In this document: positions 21,155 through 28,186 of the stretch, one piece after another | How the letters are laid out: each line of letters begins with the position of its first letter | Position numbering within the stretch: the stretch's first letter is position 1 | DNA from: Buttiauxella agrestis ATCC 33320 | GTDB taxonomy: Bacteria; Pseudomonadota; Gammaproteobacteria; Enterobacterales; Enterobacteriaceae | NCBI GenBank assembly: GCA_024169445.1 | Contig: JALKFA010000001.1 | Location: 4,154,001 to 4,218,000 of the forward strand | Direction: 5' to 3' | DNA length: 64,000 nucleotides | The notes under the pieces: generated by a model | Seen by the model: the letters and a program-made list of their open reading frames with translations, nothing else | What the model was told of the DNA's origin: nothing | Database searches by the model: none | Program-made: the position numbers and the translations under genes

Positions 21155-22060
21155 ATGCAATTAAAGAACATCATTTATATTGATTATGAAAAGGTTTACT
21201 CATTAAGTTCTCAATTATTCGAAGGGGTTGTACAATCTTCAACAGAGCAACAAGAGTCCTCATTAGCTAATGCAGATGCTGTCGAAGTGAAGACCCTGAC
21301 CAAAAGCACTCAATTAAGTGACACAAGTAAATCATCTACAGTAATTAATCCACATGATTATCATTACCTTAAATTTGAAAGGGAATTATTTAAAAGAAAT
21401 TTAATATCCGATATAAGTAATGATTCTTTGCCTTTCAACAAAAATTTTTCATCTAATCGCTTTGTGAAAATAAAATGCGCTATTGAAATCAACGATTATA
21501 ATAAATTAAAGAGTACAACTTCTAATTTTACTGAACTTGGTCATGCGATACATTATGTTCATAGGAATGATAAGATTGAGGCTTTGGATACTTTAATCAA
21601 CGATCCTAAAACAACAGCAAATGTTATAAAAACATTAAAATCGGAGCGTGCGAAATTATTAAAATCAATCGAATCTGATTCAGGCTATAGTCGTAAAACT
21701 TTCTTTTCACAACTTTCCACAGTTCTAGAATATGCGTATGGTGATGAAATAGAGATCTCTCAGTCAATAAGTGATTATAAATTCACCTCTTTTTTAATAC
21801 GTAACTTTTTGAAAATTTCACCAGAATTACTGGTTAAGTTATACTCACGAAAAACATCTTCAGAATTTACTATTGTTGGTATTGTTACGCAATCATTCAA
21901 GTTTGATGATAATTCTTCAGGATCTGAAAGGCCACTCTCAGATATTAGGGCGGCAGCATGGAATATGAATGATGCATTAGCAAATCTTGAATCAACTTTC
22001 TGCTCCCCAATGGAAAATGAATTTTTTGTTGAACCAATAGCCTTATACACAGAAATATAA
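21155..22060 (+). CDS. 301-aa soluble protein of the post-cI cassette (DUF6414-like)
   Basis: N-terminal 'NIIYIDYEKVYSLSSQLFEG' (residues 5-24) matches my memory of the DUF6414 family opening (I/L-Y-L/I-D-x-x-K-V/L-Y-S-L-S-S-Q-L/I-F-E-G); this needs checking. The rest is mixed alpha/beta with a Lys/Glu helix at ~145-170 and 'FTIVGIVTQSFKFDD' near 235-250. No membrane segment. AGGTAGGT ribosome site. Size and place recall lambda RexA (279 aa, sensor), but gene order relative to the membrane protein is reversed and sequence identity is not evident. Function unknown. Confidence 0.75.
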   Translation: MQLKNIIYIDYEKVYSLSSQLFEGVVQSSTEQQESSLANADAVEVKTLTKSTQLSDTSKSSTVINPHDYHYLKFERELFKRNLISDISNDSLPFNKNFSSNRFVKIKCAIEINDYNKLKSTTSNFTELGHAIHYVHRNDKIEALDTLINDPKTTANVIKTLKSERAKLLKSIESDSGYSRKTFFSQLSTVLEYAYGDEIEISQSISDYKFTSFLIRNFLKISPELLVKLYSRKTSSEFTIVGIVTQSFKFDDNSSGSERPLSDIRAAAWNMNDALANLESTFCSPMENEFFVEPIALYTEI

Positions 22061-22063
22061 AAA

Positions 22064-22195
22064 TTACATACCCGGACTATACCCCGGGTTCTCACCTGCA
22101 ACGCCATCATTTTTCTTACGCTCTAATCTCACCAACTCATCGTCGTTATAGTTTTCTGTGTTGATACCAAGCCGATCACCGCTGCAACAATAGCC
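22064..22195 (-). pseudogene. Possible remnant of a minus-strand gene (no start codon)
   Basis: An open frame of about 42 codons with coding-like composition (...GDRLGINTENYNDDELVRL..., ending NPGYSPGM) between the post-cI cassette and pL. It has a stop at 22064 but no ATG/GTG/TTG start with a ribosome site, and a stop codon just upstream. It may be the 3' end of a lost gene. Weak evidence. Confidence 0.25.
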
Positions 22196-22332
22196 AACTT
22201 AAATTCAAATCAGTATACCTATCTTCGTTTTTCACTTCCCGCCCCTTAATCGCTTAAATTTCGCACAAACAATACTAGCACATAGCTGCCTACTCCGCAT
22301 TTTCAAAAAATAAATACCTTAAATAATCATAT

Positions 22333-22398
22333 GCATATAGTGGAATATGTAAAATAAATACTCTAGGTATTTACACATTAGAATACCCAGGGTATTCT
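22333..22398 (+). promoter_or_regulatory. OL operators and pL promoter
   Basis: Operators GAATACCCAGGGTATTC (22381-22397, perfect palindrome) and AAATACTCTAGGTATTT (22356-22372), centres 25 bp apart, plus a weaker site GCATATAGTGGAATATG (22333-22349). pL has -35 TTTACA (22370-22375) and -10 TATTCT (22393-22398), 17-bp spacer, with the -10 in the strongest operator, exactly mirroring pR. Controls the left operon starting with N. Confidence 0.9.
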
Positions 22399-22440
22399 TT
22401 ACTCCATCAGCAGGACGCACTAACTCACCAGGACGGTGAA

Positions 22441-22471
22441 TGCTCATTAACAGATGGCGCTGAAAAAGCGC
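22441..22471 (+). promoter_or_regulatory. nutL site (boxA + boxB)
   Basis: boxA TGCTCATTAACA (22441-22452) and boxB GCGCTGAAAAAGCGC (22457-22471). The boxB stem differs from nutR at two positions that change together (C-G to G-C), keeping the stem and the GAAAA loop. It is about 45 bp downstream of pL, as in lambda. Confidence 0.93.
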
Positions 22472-22490
22472 AAATACCCCGAAGCAATGT

Positions 22491-22611
22491 GCTTTGGGGT
22501 GTGGTGAAAGCTCTTCGTACCAGCGAAGAGGCGCTCAACTGGCTTGTTGGCAGTTTGGGGTTCGAATCCACTGAATGGCGTCCTGGGATGCCTTCACCAC
22601 ACCACCAAAAC
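22491..22611 (+). promoter_or_regulatory. N-leader RNase III-type stem
   Basis: The 5' arm GCTTTGGGGTGTGGTGAA (22491-22508) pairs with the 3' arm starting TTCACCACACCACCAAAAC (22593-22611), giving ~17 bp with a bulge just upstream of the N ribosome site. Lambda has the equivalent RNase III stem ('CTTTGGGGTGTGTG' ... 'CACACACCACCAAAG') used in N autoregulation. An alternative hairpin, ACCCCGAAGC/GCTTTGGGGT (22476-22500), would compete for the 5' arm. Confidence 0.8.
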
Positions 22612-22629
22612 ACACTGACAGGAGGATGT

Positions 22630-22959
22630 ATGACATACGCACAAGAACGCCGCCGCGAACGTCGCGCAGCTAAGCAAGCTGAATGGAAGGCAGCCAATCC
22701 CCTGTTAGTGGGCATAGCAGCTAAACCGGAGCGCCAGGTATTAACGCTCAAACGTAATGTTGACAGGGTGCAGAAAGCAGTCGAGCCAATCGCTAACGAA
22801 GTGATTACGCAGCTGGTTAAGTCGCTGGAGTTACACGAAGCGCTGCGCGGCCAGATGGATAAGCGAAATCAGCGCGTGTGGCACAAGAAACCAGGTGAAT
22901 ATGGAGTTTCTTGTCAGGGAAGGCAGAAAATGAAAGGTAAAAGTATCCCCTTGATTTAA
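22630..22959 (+). CDS. N: Early antiterminator N
   Basis: Start MTYAQERRRERRAAKQAEWK (109 aa), with GGAGG 4 bases upstream; the longer upstream frame is the leader stem. The N-terminal arginine-rich motif (boxB binding), 'AANPLLVGIAAKP', and the C-terminal end 'NQRVWHKKPGEYG', 'GRQKMKGKSIPLI' match lambda N closely, while the NusA-binding middle diverges. N converts polymerase to a terminator-resistant form at nutL and nutR. Confidence 0.96.
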   Translation: MTYAQERRRERRAAKQAEWKAANPLLVGIAAKPERQVLTLKRNVDRVQKAVEPIANEVITQLVKSLELHEALRGQMDKRNQRVWHKKPGEYGVSCQGRQKMKGKSIPLI

Positions 22960-22985
22960 AATTGTATGAATTTTAAGGGGGATAC

Positions 22986-23513
22986 ATGGAAGCGCATACT
23001 TCATTCGACTGGTTAGATTTCACTTCAAAGGCTGCGGGACCTGTGCTTGCAGCAATCCTTGCAGCGATACTTGCAACCTGGTTTTCGTCTAACAGGTTTT
23101 ACAAAGAGAAATGGTGGGAGAAAAGACTACAGTCTTTCACCGACCTAATTGAAATTGCGTATAGAGTAAAAATGGTTGATGACTACTCGTTAGAGTGCCA
23201 ATACCTTAATAAAGGTGAAGGTTCACATGGATTTAATCAACATCCAAAAGATGTCGCTGACGCTCTGTATGCAGAGTATTGGAGGGACATCCAAGACATA
23301 GAGAGAATTTCGCAACTAGCGGAGTTCACTCTCACTCCGAAGGCAGCAAAGATACTCAACGATTTCCTAGCAAAAAGAAAACAAATCAGATCTGATTTCC
23401 ATGAAGAAGCAATGTCAAGTGAAGACTGCGAAGAAGAGGATTATAAGGCATCTAAAAAACTACTCGAGGAACTTGTTGCCGAGGCCAAGGGTAATCTTAA
23501 AATCCGACATTAA
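22986..23513 (+). CDS. Membrane-anchored protein of unknown function after N (175 aa)
   Basis: ATG with AAGGGGGAT ribosome site. One transmembrane helix (~16-36: 'AAGPVLAAILAAILATWF'), then a long charged, helical cytoplasmic domain with an acidic segment near 147-153 (SEDCEEED). It is followed directly by a terminator. In lambda-like phages the region after N often holds host-interaction genes such as superinfection exclusion genes; nothing in the sequence identifies this one. Candidate accessory (moron-like) gene. Confidence 0.65.
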   Translation: MEAHTSFDWLDFTSKAAGPVLAAILAAILATWFSSNRFYKEKWWEKRLQSFTDLIEIAYRVKMVDDYSLECQYLNKGEGSHGFNQHPKDVADALYAEYWRDIQDIERISQLAEFTLTPKAAKILNDFLAKRKQIRSDFHEEAMSSEDCEEEDYKASKKLLEELVAEAKGNLKIRH

Positions 23514-23528
23514 TTAACTTTAGAACAA

Positions 23529-23550
23529 GGTCGCTTAGGCGGCCTTTTTT
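23529..23550 (+). terminator. Rho-independent terminator (GGTCGC/GCGGCC family; tL-like)
   Basis: GGTCGC-TTAG-GCGGCC-TTTTTT on the plus strand just after the 175-aa gene. It would stop unmodified pL transcripts, so genes beyond need N. Confidence 0.85.
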
Positions 23551-23563
23551 ATTGGAGGTAGTG

Positions 23564-23728
23564 ATGGATAGCGAAAACAAATTTCGCTGCACTGGTAAAT
23601 GGAACGATGAGAATTTCGACCGCGTTATCGAAGCCGAAGATGAGGGCAACGCGAGAGACCACTGGATGTTCTGGGCGTTCACTGCTGGCGCTCGACTGGA
23701 GTCACTAGAAATAACCCAGGTCGCCTAG
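23564..23728 (+). CDS. Small phage protein (54 aa)
   Basis: A 54-aa ORF, MDSENKFRCTGKWNDENFDR onward, with TTGGAGG upstream. Acidic with aromatic residues (DHWMFWAFTAGARLE). Its stop codon lies within the next terminator stem. Function unknown. Its own ribosome site and flanking terminators suggest a small, separately gained cassette. Confidence 0.6.
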   Translation: MDSENKFRCTGKWNDENFDRVIEAEDEGNARDHWMFWAFTAGARLESLEITQVA

Positions 23729-23741
23729 CGCGGCCTTTTTT
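23719..23741 (+). terminator. Rho-independent terminator (GGTCGC/GCGGCC family)
   Basis: GGTCGC-CTAGC-GCGGCC-TTTTTT, overlapping the stop codon of the 54-aa gene. Nearly the same hairpin as at 23529, 190 bp upstream. Confidence 0.8.
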
Positions 23742-23760
23742 ATGCAGATTGGAGTGAATG

Positions 23761-24000
23761 ATGGAAAGAGAAACAGGTGGACCAGCGTTCCCATATTCGG
23801 GAGTGCATAAAGGAGATGATGCAATTCACATCATCGATAGTCATGGCATGACGCTACGTGACTACATGGCAGCAAAGGCCATGCAGGGAATGATATCAAG
23901 CTTTGTGATGATGGATAACGTAACCAATTCATCGGTGGCGTGGGCAGCGAGTGGAGCCTACAGAATGGCAGATGCAATGCTAAAAGCTCGCGCCAAATAA
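23761..24000 (+). CDS. Small lambdoid-phage protein (79 aa)
   Basis: The second of two adjacent ATGs (MERETGGPAFPYSGVHKGDD) is preferred because it sits 6 bases after GGAG. The pattern 'GGPAFP...GMTLRDYMAAKAMQG' is common in small proteins of lambdoid and other enterobacterial phages, as I remember, with unknown function. Predicted soluble. Followed by a terminator after ~70 bp. Confidence 0.65.
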   Translation: MERETGGPAFPYSGVHKGDDAIHIIDSHGMTLRDYMAAKAMQGMISSFVMMDNVTNSSVAWAASGAYRMADAMLKARAK

Positions 24001-24066
24001 CCAGCTTCCGTATCTGCTTTCAGCTTTCCCTGAGAACAGATACTGAAAGCCCTCGTTGTTCCGATT

Positions 24067-24090
24067 GCCCACTCCGGTGGGCTTCTTTTT
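24067..24090 (+). terminator. Rho-independent terminator
   Basis: GCCCAC-TCCG-GTGGGC followed by TTCTTTTT, between the 79-aa gene and the next gene. Third strong terminator within 600 bp of the left operon. Confidence 0.75.
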
Positions 24091-24104
24091 GCCTGGAGAA
24101 AAGT

Positions 24105-24935
24105 ATGGAAACCAAATTCCTGTCAGACGGACGCAAAGTTGTGATCGTCGGCGCACTGAATAATCAAGAAACTATCGTTCAAGAAGTCTTTGTTACTGCG
24201 CAGGGCGACGAGATGCCCGGTGGTGAGCGATTCATTGCAAAGAGCCTGCACGACACGCCAGTTGAATCCTATCTATCCAAAGAAAATGCTCGACAAGAAG
24301 CGGCGTTTGCAAAAGCCAAGGCTCAGATTGAGTCCGTTAATCGTGAGATTGCAGACACCAAAAACAAACTGAGCCTGTATCGCGATCAGCTTAAGCAGGT
24401 GAAAGCCTTTGCTGATCACATTGATGAGCAAGACCTGAACCACTTCGTCGATGTAATGGCTGGGCAACTTAATTACGCAGTGCAGGCTGATTATCGAATT
24501 CCAAAGATAGAGCGCTTCTCTGAGTACATGTCTGTTATCGAAAACTCCTACGGTAACAAGAGATATGAAGGCCTTAAGATGATGTCAGTTCTTGGTAATT
24601 CTGATGGAAAAATCGGACTTCGCGTAAACCGCTGGGGTGATGGAAGCGGTGGCTATTCAGATGTCACATTCTTCAAGACATACGAAGAGGCACAAGAATT
24701 TGTTAAATCTTGCGCGATGAAGCTTCTGGAAAGCGGTTCGTTACGAGTTGAAGAATTACAGCAGCTAAAGAAAATGAGCATTGAGTTCAGCGATGAAGAG
24801 ATGCTTCTTATCCGCCAAAGCATGCATTCCAGTTATGACAAATCAATCGAAAGTCTAGCCTCACAATTCAACAAGTCGAAAGAAAAATTTGAGGCTGACA
24901 AGGCCTACATAGACCAACAGCTAAACGTCATCTAA
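24105..24935 (+). CDS. Phage protein with coiled coil (276 aa)
   Basis: Start METKFLSDGRKVVIVGALNN, with CTGGAGAAAAGT upstream; the in-frame extension upstream crosses a terminator and is rejected. Residues ~60-105 form a coiled coil ('ARQEAAFAKAKAQIESVN'), the middle (~125-190) is a globular part with 'GSGGYSDVTFFKTYEEAQEF', and the end is helical again. No known motif. Possibly a host-directed accessory protein. Function unknown. Confidence 0.6.
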   Translation: METKFLSDGRKVVIVGALNNQETIVQEVFVTAQGDEMPGGERFIAKSLHDTPVESYLSKENARQEAAFAKAKAQIESVNREIADTKNKLSLYRDQLKQVKAFADHIDEQDLNHFVDVMAGQLNYAVQADYRIPKIERFSEYMSVIENSYGNKRYEGLKMMSVLGNSDGKIGLRVNRWGDGSGGYSDVTFFKTYEEAQEFVKSCAMKLLESGSLRVEELQQLKKMSIEFSDEEMLLIRQSMHSSYDKSIESLASQFNKSKEKFEADKAYIDQQLNVI

Positions 24936-24936
24936 G

Positions 24937-24956
24937 CCACCTTCGGGTGGTTTTTT
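24937..24956 (+). terminator. Rho-independent terminator
   Basis: GCCACC-TTCG-GGTGG(T) followed by TTTTTT, immediately after the stop of the 276-aa gene. Fourth terminator in the 1.4 kb after N. Confidence 0.85.
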
Positions 24957-25016
24957 ATTGCGTCCATCCCTGAGCGTCAACGCTGATGAATGAACACAAA
25001 CCTAACAGGAGAGAGC

Positions 25017-26051
25017 ATGAGCGAAGTAACGGATTTAGTCGTCATTGAAAAATCGAACGCCATGGCGGTGTTCCAGTCTGCTGACCAGGTTGAAGAAATC
25101 CTTCAGCGTGTTGAGCGTGAAGTTATGTCATTCGTGCCTGATGTAACCACTGCAAAGGGCAGAAAGGAGATTGCGTCTCTGGCCTATAAGGTGGCACAAA
25201 CCAAAACATATCTCGATGGCCTGGGCAAAGACCTGGTTGCAGAGCTTAAGGAAATACCGAAACTGATTGATGCCAATCGTAAAGTAGTTCGTGACCGTCT
25301 GGATGCATTACGTGACAAGGCTCGCCAACCATTCACTGAGTGGGAAGCCGAACAGGAGCGCATTGCCGCAGAAAAAGCAGCAGAGGAAGAGCGTCTACGC
25401 ATTGAAGCGGAAGAGTTGGCAGCAAAGGAAGCTCTGAAGAAACAATTCGAATCTGACCATGAAAAAGCACTGCTAATGGATGAGAAGCGCGACCGTGAAA
25501 TCGCTGACGCCAAAGCAGAATCGGAACGCCAACGCATTGCCCATGAAGAAGAGTTAAAGCGTCAGGCATCCGAACAAGCCAAACGCGAAGCAGCAGAAGC
25601 GGCACAGCGTGAAATCGATGCAGCAGCAGCCCGTGAGCGTGAGGCTCTGTTAGCGAAGGAACGCGCTGAACGTGAAGCCAAAGATGCGGCAGACCTCGCA
25701 GAGCGAAACCGTATCGCCGCAGAGCAGAAGGCCGAAGCTGACCGGTTGGCTGCAGCACAAAAAGCCGAACGCGAAAAGCAGGAAGCCATCGCAGAAGAGA
25801 AACGTAAAGCACAGGCCGAAGCTGATCGCATTAAGCGTGAGGCAGACGAAAAGGAGCAGGCTCGCCTGGCAGAAGAAAAGCGTATCGCTGATGAAGCAGC
25901 CAAACGAGCGGCAGACATTGAACACCGACGCACCATTAACCGCCAGTCAGTGGCAGAACTGGTTGCCGCTGGATTGCCAGCAGATTGCGCTCAGAAGTGT
26001 GTAGAAGCCATCGCTAAAGGCGCAGTAGCCGCCATCCGCATTACCTACTAA
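25017..26051 (+). CDS. Long coiled-coil phage protein (344 aa, TolA-like composition)
   Basis: Start MSEVTDLVVIEKSNAMAVFQ, with AACAGGAGAGAG upstream. Residues ~1-110 are a globular N-terminal domain ('VAQTKTYLDGLGKDLVAELKE'). Residues ~115-300 are a continuous Glu/Lys/Ala/Arg helix (repeats of A-E-E/A-x-R-x-x-A). A short C-terminal domain ('TINRQSVAELVAAGLPADCA') follows. The same architecture occurs upstream of cIII/erf in P22-like phages. Function unknown; not a TolA homologue, since it lacks a membrane anchor. Confidence 0.7.
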   Translation: MSEVTDLVVIEKSNAMAVFQSADQVEEILQRVEREVMSFVPDVTTAKGRKEIASLAYKVAQTKTYLDGLGKDLVAELKEIPKLIDANRKVVRDRLDALRDKARQPFTEWEAEQERIAAEKAAEEERLRIEAEELAAKEALKKQFESDHEKALLMDEKRDREIADAKAESERQRIAHEEELKRQASEQAKREAAEAAQREIDAAAAREREALLAKERAEREAKDAADLAERNRIAAEQKAEADRLAAAQKAEREKQEAIAEEKRKAQAEADRIKREADEKEQARLAEEKRIADEAAKRAADIEHRRTINRQSVAELVAAGLPADCAQKCVEAIAKGAVAAIRITY

Positions 26052-26076
26052 TTCAAATCAAAAGTAAGGACAACCC

Positions 26077-26214
26077 ATGATGTATTCCATCGCGGGCGGC
26101 ACCGTCATGGGTGTCGCTCAGTTCAACGAATCACAACTCGAACGTTTAACCCGCCAGTTACGCGCAGGCTGGAAAGGCCTGATTGATTTCTTAACTCAGC
26201 CAGGTACGCCGTGA
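26077..26214 (+). CDS. cIII: CIII, inhibitor of FtsH/HflB
   Basis: A 45-aa protein, MMYSIAGGTVMGVAQFNESQ onward. The amphipathic helix 'ESQLERLTRQLRAGWKGLID' and 'FLTQPGTP' align with lambda CIII ('ESLLERITRKLRDGWKRLID', 'ILNQPGVP'). It is shorter than lambda CIII (54 aa) by lacking the C-terminal tail, which is outside the active helix. CIII protects CII from FtsH and promotes lysogeny. Confidence 0.9.
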   Translation: MMYSIAGGTVMGVAQFNESQLERLTRQLRAGWKGLIDFLTQPGTP

Positions 26215-26402
26215 TGACCATCTTACCCGTTAACGGAACAGTCCTTATTCAGCAGGGAAACAAGGACTTCAAAAAGCTCTACGAAGAGAGTTTCCCTGAT
26301 ACCGAGGAAGGCCTGAAAAGCGCTTACATCTGGGCCTATGAGATTGCTATGGGCTGGCATGACTGCCAGTCAGAAGAGTGGAAGAAAAATCATGCTGCAT
26401 GA
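26214..26402 (+). CDS. Small phage protein after cIII (62 aa)
   Basis: ATG overlaps the cIII stop (TGATG), giving MTILPVNGTVLIQQGNKDFK. A possible GTG three bases earlier is less likely. Acidic-helical with 'SAYIWAYEIAMGWHDCQSEEW'. Co-expressed with cIII and the recombination genes. Function unknown. Confidence 0.6.
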   Translation: MTILPVNGTVLIQQGNKDFKKLYEESFPDTEEGLKSAYIWAYEIAMGWHDCQSEEWKKNHAA

Positions 26403-26535
26403 AAAAGAAGATGCGGATTTCATCGCCATGATGAGCGGTGAGCTGCAAGAAGCTATCACCGAGCAGGTAAATCTGGCTGCCGAACGCGGCAATGATCAGG
26501 TTAGCTGGCAAGAATTCGCGGGAAACTACCAATGA
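26392..26535 (+). CDS. 47-aa protein upstream of erf (arf-like by size and position)
   Basis: Start MLHEKEDADFIAMMSGELQE, overlapping the previous gene by 11 bp and erf by 4 bp (ATGA). P22 has a 47-aa accessory recombination gene, arf, just before erf; size and position match, but I cannot confirm sequence identity. Acidic, helical. Confidence 0.55.
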   Translation: MLHEKEDADFIAMMSGELQEAITEQVNLAAERGNDQVSWQEFAGNYQ

Positions 26536-27143
26536 GCAAAGAATTTTACGCAAAACTGGCAGAGATTCAGCGAACGCTGAACGCGCCAAAGAATCAGTTT
26601 AACTCGTTTGGGAAATACAAATACCGGAGCTGTGAGGACATTCTCGAAGGTGTGAAGCCGCTTCTCGGAGGCCTGTTCCTGTCGATTAGCGATGAAGTCG
26701 TGCTGATTGGTACGCGTCACTACGTGAAAGCCACTGCGCGGATTACAGACGGAGAAAGCACCCATGAAGCGACAGCGTTAGCCAGGGAGGAGGAATCTAA
26801 GAAAGGGATGGATGCCGCGCAGGTTACAGGGGCAACAAGCTCATACGCTCGCAAATACTGCCTGAATGGGTTGTTTGGCATTGACGACTCGAAGGATGCA
26901 GACAGTGACGAGCATAAGCATCAGCAAAACGCAGCACAGCCGCAGAAGCAGGAAAAGCCGAAACCAACACCTGATCAGGTGTTAAAGGCATTCACCGAGG
27001 CAGCAGGACAGAAAACGACTCAGGAAGAGTTGAAGCAGGCATTCGCTAAGGCGTGGTCAATGCTCGAAGGAACGCCGCAGCAAGCAACCGCTAAGGATGT
27101 GTATGACATCAGAAAATCAGAACTTGAAGGAGTGGCAGCGTAA
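26532..27143 (+). CDS. erf: Erf single-strand annealing recombinase
   Basis: A 203-aa ERF-family protein. The N-terminal core '[30 protein letters not shown]' and '[28 protein letters not shown]' is nearly identical to P22 Erf. The C-terminal third is a proline/glutamine-rich linker and a helical domain. It anneals complementary single strands, used for circularisation and recombination. Coupled to ssb by a one-base overlap (TAATG). Confidence 0.96.
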   Translation: MSKEFYAKLAEIQRTLNAPKNQFNSFGKYKYRSCEDILEGVKPLLGGLFLSISDEVVLIGTRHYVKATARITDGESTHEATALAREEESKKGMDAAQVTGATSSYARKYCLNGLFGIDDSKDADSDEHKHQQNAAQPQKQEKPKPTPDQVLKAFTEAAGQKTTQEELKQAFAKAWSMLEGTPQQATAKDVYDIRKSELEGVAA

Positions 27144-27610
27144 TGGCGAGTCGTGGGGTAAATAAAGTAATTCTCGTGGGCAATCTTGGGCAAGACCCGG
27201 AGGTGCGCTACCTGCCGAATGGTGGCGCGGTCGCCAACATCACGCTGGCCACATCGGAATCGTGGCGTGATAAGCAAACAGGCGAGACAAAGGAAAAAAC
27301 TGAGTGGCACCGAGTGGTGCTGTTCGGGAAGCTGGCAGAAGTCGCCGGTGAGTATCTGCGTAAAGGATCGCAAATCTACATTGAAGGGAAGCTAAACACT
27401 CGCAAATGGACTGACCAGGCAGGAGTAGAGAAGTACACCACGGAGATTCACGTCAACGTGGGCGGCACCATGCAGATGTTAGGCGGTAAGCAGGATGGTG
27501 GTCAGGGCAACAAGCCGCAGCAGCAAGGGCGCCAACAGCAATCACAACAATCCTCACCTGCCCCATCAAACGAACCGCCGATGGACTTCGACGATGACAT
27601 TCCATTTTAA
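27143..27610 (+). CDS. ssb: Single-stranded DNA-binding protein
   Basis: A 155-aa SSB: the OB fold begins '[20 protein letters not shown]', with '[19 protein letters not shown]' and '[18 protein letters not shown]'. A Q/G-rich linker follows, and the acidic protein-interaction tip is DFDDDIPF. Works with Erf and the following exonuclease in phage recombination. Closely resembles host SSB, as is common for phage copies. Confidence 0.95.
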   Translation: MASRGVNKVILVGNLGQDPEVRYLPNGGAVANITLATSESWRDKQTGETKEKTEWHRVVLFGKLAEVAGEYLRKGSQIYIEGKLNTRKWTDQAGVEKYTTEIHVNVGGTMQMLGGKQDGGQGNKPQQQGRQQQSQQSSPAPSNEPPMDFDDDIPF

Positions 27611-27618
27611 GGATAAAT

Positions 27619-28167
27619 ATGAACCACTTAATGCTTGACCTAGAAACGATGGGGAATGGAACTTACGCGCCGATCATCTCCATTGGCGCAGTATTCTTTG
27701 ACCCATCGACCGGGAATACCGGAGAAGAATTTTCGGTGAACGTGTCGCTTGAATCATCTATGCGATACCGCGCCCGCCCGGATGCCTCGACCATTCTTTG
27801 GTGGATGGATCAAGGCGACGATGCGCGACGCAGCCTGAAAGATAACCCGCAGGAACTGTCTTCTGCGCTGGCGGCACTTTCTGATTTCGTTATCGCAAAC
27901 ACCAATCAGAAATTTGTTCAGGTATGGGGCAACGGAGCGTCGTTCGACTGCGTAATTCTTCGCAGCAGCTATTCGCTAACCGGTCAGGTTGCCCCGTGGC
28001 AATGGTGGAATGACCGCGATGTGCGAACCATTGTTGAGCTTGGCAAGGTTATCGGTTTCGACCCGAAGAAAGACATGCCATTTGACGGCACCCGCCACAA
28101 CGCTTTAGCCGACGCAATTCACCAGGCAAAATACGTTTCTGCAATCTGGCAGAAGCTCATCAAGTAA
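27619..28167 (+). CDS. DEDDh-type 3'-5' exonuclease
   Basis: A 182-aa RNase T/DnaQ-like nuclease. Exo motifs: D-L-E-T at residues ~7-10 (MLDLETMGNG), 'NGASFDCVIL' near 112, and 'HNALADAIHQA' near 156-160 supplying the final His and Asp. This is the phage exonuclease VIII-like/DUF5051-type enzyme that follows ssb in several lambdoid phages. Expected to trim DNA ends for recombination or degrade nucleic acids. Confidence 0.85.
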   Translation: MNHLMLDLETMGNGTYAPIISIGAVFFDPSTGNTGEEFSVNVSLESSMRYRARPDASTILWWMDQGDDARRSLKDNPQELSSALAALSDFVIANTNQKFVQVWGNGASFDCVILRSSYSLTGQVAPWQWWNDRDVRTIVELGKVIGFDPKKDMPFDGTRHNALADAIHQAKYVSAIWQKLIK

Positions 28168-28186
28168 CCCCACACAGGACACCGTT

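Noticed and set aside
21775-22110. 111-codon minus-strand frame opposite the 301-aa gene
   Set aside because: Antisense shadow without ribosome site; most of it lies inside the well-supported plus-strand gene.
22499-22604. tRNA-like element (perfect 10-bp terminal stem followed by CCA, internal GGTTCGAATCC)
   Set aside because: No anticodon arm or proper cloverleaf spacing; position and arm sequence match the RNase III stem of the lambda N leader, so it is annotated as that.
23940-24104. N-terminal extension of the 276-aa gene
   Set aside because: It overlaps the previous gene and passes through a terminator; the ATG at 24105 has a good ribosome site.
25184-25936. Several long minus-strand frames with Arg/Ser-rich translations
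   Set aside because: They are antisense shadows of the repetitive coiled-coil gene at 25017-26051; no ribosome sites and low-complexity translations.
26077-26214. Kil-type cell-division inhibitor
   Set aside because: Considered from position and size, but the helix ESQLERLTRQLRAGWKGLID and the following QPG match lambda CIII.
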